From: Setophaga petechia
Taxonomy: Eukaryota; Chordata; Aves; Passeriformes; Parulidae
Length of the DNA stretch: 64,000 nt
Direction: 5' to 3'
Assembly: GCA_024362935.1 (NCBI GenBank)
Contig: JANCRA010000009.1
Span: 13,038,001-13,102,000, forward strand
Part shown: piece after piece, positions 60,891-64,000 of the stretch
Numbering within the stretch: position 1 is the first letter of the stretch
How the letters are laid out: every line of letters begins with the position of its first letter
Made by a program: the position numbers and the translations under genes
Notes under the pieces: model-generated
Told to the model about the DNA's origin: nothing
Database searches by the model: none
The model's input: the letters and a program-made list of their open reading frames with translations, nothing else

Positions 60891-61079
60891 ATCATGGTGT
60901 CCAAGGCACAAAAGCATTCAGAGTTTTACAGTGTTGCAAAAAGCAAATCTCTTACTACTTCTCCATGGAGGTGCTCACAGTAAGTAATTATGGCAGTCTT
61001 ACACAGTGCTGATCTCACCTTCCAGGAATCTCATTGAGTGGTGTCTCAGGCCTCCAGCTGAGACATTCTAGTTCCAGCC

Positions 61080-62571
61080 CTGATAATAAAATCCATGCGA
61101 AATTAAAAAATTGAAAATAAGGAAATTTGGACTCCTCCCTCCAGTCAGCAGCCATCAGAGCTGGTGTCAGGGCAAAGTGTTCCTGCACAAACACAAAGTT
61201 ACCCAGCTTGCAAGCTGCCTCAAGACTCTTGCCCATTTTCCAAATCACAGAGGAAGAGAAAAAAGTCAGATCCTTTTGGGTCTCTCCATCCCTGGGCCAT
61301 GTGCAGATGTAGGGAAATCAAAATAGATTCACAGCCCTCCTTCTTACTCATGATCAAATGTGGGCCTCGAGTACTTCATCACTTCTCATTTACATATCTG
61401 CTCTATTGAAGGCACAAGGGGCGTTTTGGCTCCTGGCAGATGAACCAACCAAATTACCAAAATAATTTTGTGAAAGAAAGATCTTAATACATGGAAAAAT
61501 TTCATGCTATAAACATTAAAAACAAATAGTCAATATTGATTCCTAGATTTTCTTTTTCATGCCACAACCTTGCAATGTCTCAGAAAAGGAAACTTCAACC
61601 AGTCAATCAACTTTGCAGACCTGTTTAAATCTACCTGTTACCAAGTGACTTGTGAATGCCTCTTCAATTGATTTTCTTTAACATTACACCATTTATAATA
61701 AACTTGATTTTCATTAGAAACGTTAGTACTGTTCAGGCTCATTAACACACAGTTTTGTCCTTAGGTTTCAGCTAGTAACAGTCATCCTGAGTCTTCTAAA
61801 ACTCAAGTTCACATAGAAGGCTTCACTTCTTGTTTATATAAACTCTTTGTGATCTTTTGCTTGAAAAAATCTTTTTTAGGTGGTGGACTAAAAGGTCATT
61901 TGTGTTATGCTGCTGCAGTGTCTCAAAAGTCAGAGTTTTGGGGGAAAAATACTTGATCAAATTATGGCTTTGTTGCCTTCAAAACTATGGAGACGAAAAT
62001 AAGAAGCATGATGCTTACAAATACCTCCAGAAACCTTGAAGTAAAACCCAGAGGTAACAGCAAGGGAAAAGATGGACTTCAGGACAGCTACTACTGCATT
62101 TGTCAAACCAGAAATAAAATCAAGTCAGCAATCAATCAACAAGTCAATGACTTCCCACATCTGAACAAGCAGTCTAGAGGTATAACACAGCCTGGACTCA
62201 AACCTAATCATCTTTTGTTGATCTAGTCTGCCTCCAGAGGGCCCAAAGAGAAATTAAATATCACCAGTTGGAAGCTGGACCTGACTGGACTGAGTTGCAG
62301 ACCTTTGGAGAACTCGATAGTGAAATATGTTTTGTGACAGCATCAAGGCTCCCAATCACAAGGTGTTCATTGAAACAGCATTTTCCATTTGCACAAAACT
62401 AGAGGCTCTAAACTGAATTAATATGAAAGTCCGGACAGAACATGAAAAAACCCCAAAGATTACGCTGCCTTTTAATAAAATTGACAGTAATTACAACTAA
62501 GGTGATGTATTTATTTCACTGATGCTTAAAGAATCCTGTACTTGGTTTGCCAAGAGCCAGAAGGCACAAAA
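61080..62571. other. Downstream spacer, no gene seen
   Basis: It lies between the 61-nt exon-like segment and the inferred cleavage site of the minus-strand terminal exon. A CTCF-like core is at 62,231-62,243. No repeats were recognised. Confidence 0.45.
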
Positions 62572-63902
62572 GGTTGAAGAATGCTTTTATTCAGCTTTCA
62601 CAGTTCTAAACAGTAAACATAATTAACAATTCACCAACAGTATCAGAGAACATAGTCCTGGTATCAGTAAAATGTCTACTGTTTAAGGCACTGGTAGTGG
62701 GAAGAAAAAAAGATATAACATGGATTGCTCTTTCTTAATTGGAATTTGAATCTATTATGAATATGTGCTTGCTATTCAATGCTTAGAAACCCACAAGCTA
62801 CATTCACAAACAAATGTTTATACAAGTTCGGAGATTACCGAGACAGGAATCAGTGGCTCCCCTACTTCAACTCTAGAGCAAGTATTGCTTTTCTTTGGAG
62901 TGGAATAAATTTTTAACCTACTAAAAGGAACCAAAACACGAATTACTTCAACCCTATGGCTTTAAGACCCTGTATTTGGTTACAATATAGCAAGCCAAGT
63001 TAAATAACAGCATACAAGTGCCATACAAGTGTCATTTTAAAAGAAGCAGTTTTACAATATAAAAATTAGATTAGAACATACTAAAGCCAGTTTTTGTACA
63101 AACATTTTTACAAAAATTAATTACTAAAAAAAAATCAAGAATGTTTTAAATATGAATCACACTTTAAATGTTGTATACATAAAATTACTTATCTTGATGA
63201 TATAAATTAGGGATACTACAAAATTTTTAAAGCCGGCATTCATATGCTATTGAAATGCACACATCAGAAATACTGATGTGTACATGTCAGAAATACTGAA
63301 ATGTTAGTTCTGCAAAAATCCTTAAGAGTCACTTTTATGTTTGCCAAATTGAGGCATGGTGACTTGGGTTTCTAAAAGAGCCACAGTGACCTCCCGTGGC
63401 CACCTAAGAGATCCCTATCCTTAACCTTCTTTTCCATTTTGTACATGACATTCCACACAAATGCCAATAAACTTATAAGGTACAACAGTGGTTTCATGCC
63501 TGGTCCCGCTACTCCAGCAAAGGACAGTATTTCTATCAGAAATGAGCATAAGGAGCACAACCTTCACACAATCTAGCTCCTGGTCACAGAAAAAAAGTGA
63601 AGTGTCCTCCATGATTTATGAAGAAACTGTTCCAGAACCTTTTAGAGAACTGTTTTCTGTAAGACAGTGAGAGATGATGTTGAATAGATGTCCAACTCGA
63701 ATTCAATATTAATCTCCCAAATACATAAATTCAGCTTTTGAGAAAGCAAAGGAACAGAACGTAAATTGATACTGCCTGAACCAAGTCCAAAGCAGAACAC
63801 AGGTAAAGTTGTACAAGATTCTTAAATGTGAGTCAAGTTCACTGGTATACAAAGCCCAAATCATTCTAGAAAGTAAGCAAGTGGAGGAAAAGAATGCAAA
63901 AG
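62572..63902 (-). other. Putative 3'UTR of the right-edge gene
   Basis: About 1.33 kb between the stop codon at 63,903-63,905 and the inferred cleavage site. It is AT-rich, free of CR1, LTR and SINE sequence, and rich in stop codons in all minus frames except two short ones. On the minus strand it carries motifs common in vertebrate 3'UTRs, such as TGTAAAT-like words, U-runs, and TTTTTATATTGTAAAAC. It also holds a 9-bp hairpin and a repeated CAGAAATACTGA (63,259-63,299), see findings. The hydrophobic 62-codon frame inside it (63,372-63,560) is most likely chance. Confidence 0.5.
62586..62591 (-). terminator. Poly(A) signal of minus-strand terminal exon
   Basis: AATAAA in the minus-strand context GCTGAATAAAAGCATTC. 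About 15-30 nt further downstream is CCTTTTGTGCCTTCTGGC, a G/T-rich element where cleavage-stimulation factor would bind. Expected cleavage is near 62,565-62,575. The combination of signal, spacing and downstream element is what a working vertebrate poly(A) site looks like. Confidence 0.55.
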
Positions 63903-64000
63903 TCATTTAAGTGCCTTCTTCCATTGTTCTGAAGGGATGCAACCAACAGGAACAAAATACTGTCTTCCTATGTCATGAACAGATGAACAACGTGAAAACA
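63903..64000 (-). CDS. C-terminal end of an unidentified protein (partial, last coding exon)
   Basis: The frame enters from beyond the window and runs 31 codons to a TGA at 63,903-63,905. The two other minus frames meet stops within about 10 codons. The visible C-terminus includes SSVHDIGRQYF, then VPVGCIPSEQW and ends KKALK. The mix of charged, aromatic and small residues, the lack of low complexity and the following 3'UTR-like sequence with a proper poly(A) signal make this look like genuine coding sequence. I do not recognise the protein and propose no function. There is no signal peptide or membrane segment in the part seen. The start codon, the upstream exons and most of the gene lie to the right. 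A splice acceptor could fall inside the visible part, which would shorten the coding piece. The alternative is a chance 31-codon frame, which is quite possible on length alone; the context raises the odds. Confidence 0.5.
   Translation of the reverse strand, partial: FSRCSSVHDIGRQYFVPVGCIPSEQWKKALK

Noticed and set aside
63372..63612. Hydrophobic 62-codon frame and an overlapping 63-codon frame on the minus strand
   Set aside because: They lie inside the putative 3'UTR, after the stop of the better-supported coding end, and overlap each other in different frames without clear splice sites.
1..64000. Search for CRISPR arrays, toxin-antitoxin pairs, phage or bacterial defence genes
   Set aside because: No regularly spaced repeats with unique spacers and no prokaryote-like gene density; the repeat content is that of a bird genome.

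Overview
The window looks like vertebrate nuclear DNA from a songbird. It is AT-rich, has no compact operon-like coding, and carries pieces of bird retrotransposons: several 3' ends and internal fragments of CR1 LINEs, an LTR like those of passerine ERVL elements, and a SINE with a tRNA-Ile head joined to a CR1-type tail (the TguSINE1 design known from zebra finch and other songbirds). These identifications rest on remembered consensus features, not on a database search. No rRNA, functional tRNA, snRNA, CRISPR array, bacterial gene cluster or CpG-island-like block was seen.

Layout. Positions 1-24,400 are intergenic or intronic DNA with two CR1 scraps (about 1.85-2.17 kb), the tRNA-Ile SINE (4.72-4.88 kb, minus), a T-rich tract (7.5 kb) and a 218-bp GGAA/GGCA-type tetranucleotide array (16.4 kb). 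A third CR1 scrap lies at 24.4 kb. At 27.6-28.7 kb is the most complex repeat: a 9-bp hairpin, a 31-bp minisatellite of seven full units, a decayed CR1 ORF1 piece, and then the CR1 ORF2 C-terminus with its 3' end, all plus strand, with the middle of the LINE missing. A pentanucleotide array (31.8 kb) and a 69-bp alternating purine-pyrimidine tract containing (AC)26 (32.9 kb) follow. At 37.9-39.0 kb a 5'-truncated LTR, a CR1 3' end and an AT microsatellite sit close together. An antisense CR1 end lies at 43.7-44.0 kb and another CR1 end at 57.9-58.2 kb. The long stretches between hold no gene I can support.

The best candidate for a real gene is at the right edge on the minus strand. An open frame of 31 codons enters from beyond position 64,000 and stops at 63,903. 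About 1.3 kb of repeat-free, AT-rich, 3'UTR-like sequence follows, with AATAAA at 62,586-62,591 and a G/T-rich element just downstream. This reads as the last exon of a gene lying mostly outside the window; I could not name the protein. A second AATAAA at 60,885 and a 61-nt exon-like segment at 61,019-61,079 on the same strand are weaker candidates for transcript pieces downstream.

I found no undescribed multi-gene system. The items most worth a second look are the internally deleted CR1 with its minisatellite, the unidentified terminal exon, a pair of overlapping and mutually exclusive hairpins at 55.5 kb, and the AT-rich, homeobox-site-rich stretches that could be conserved enhancers.
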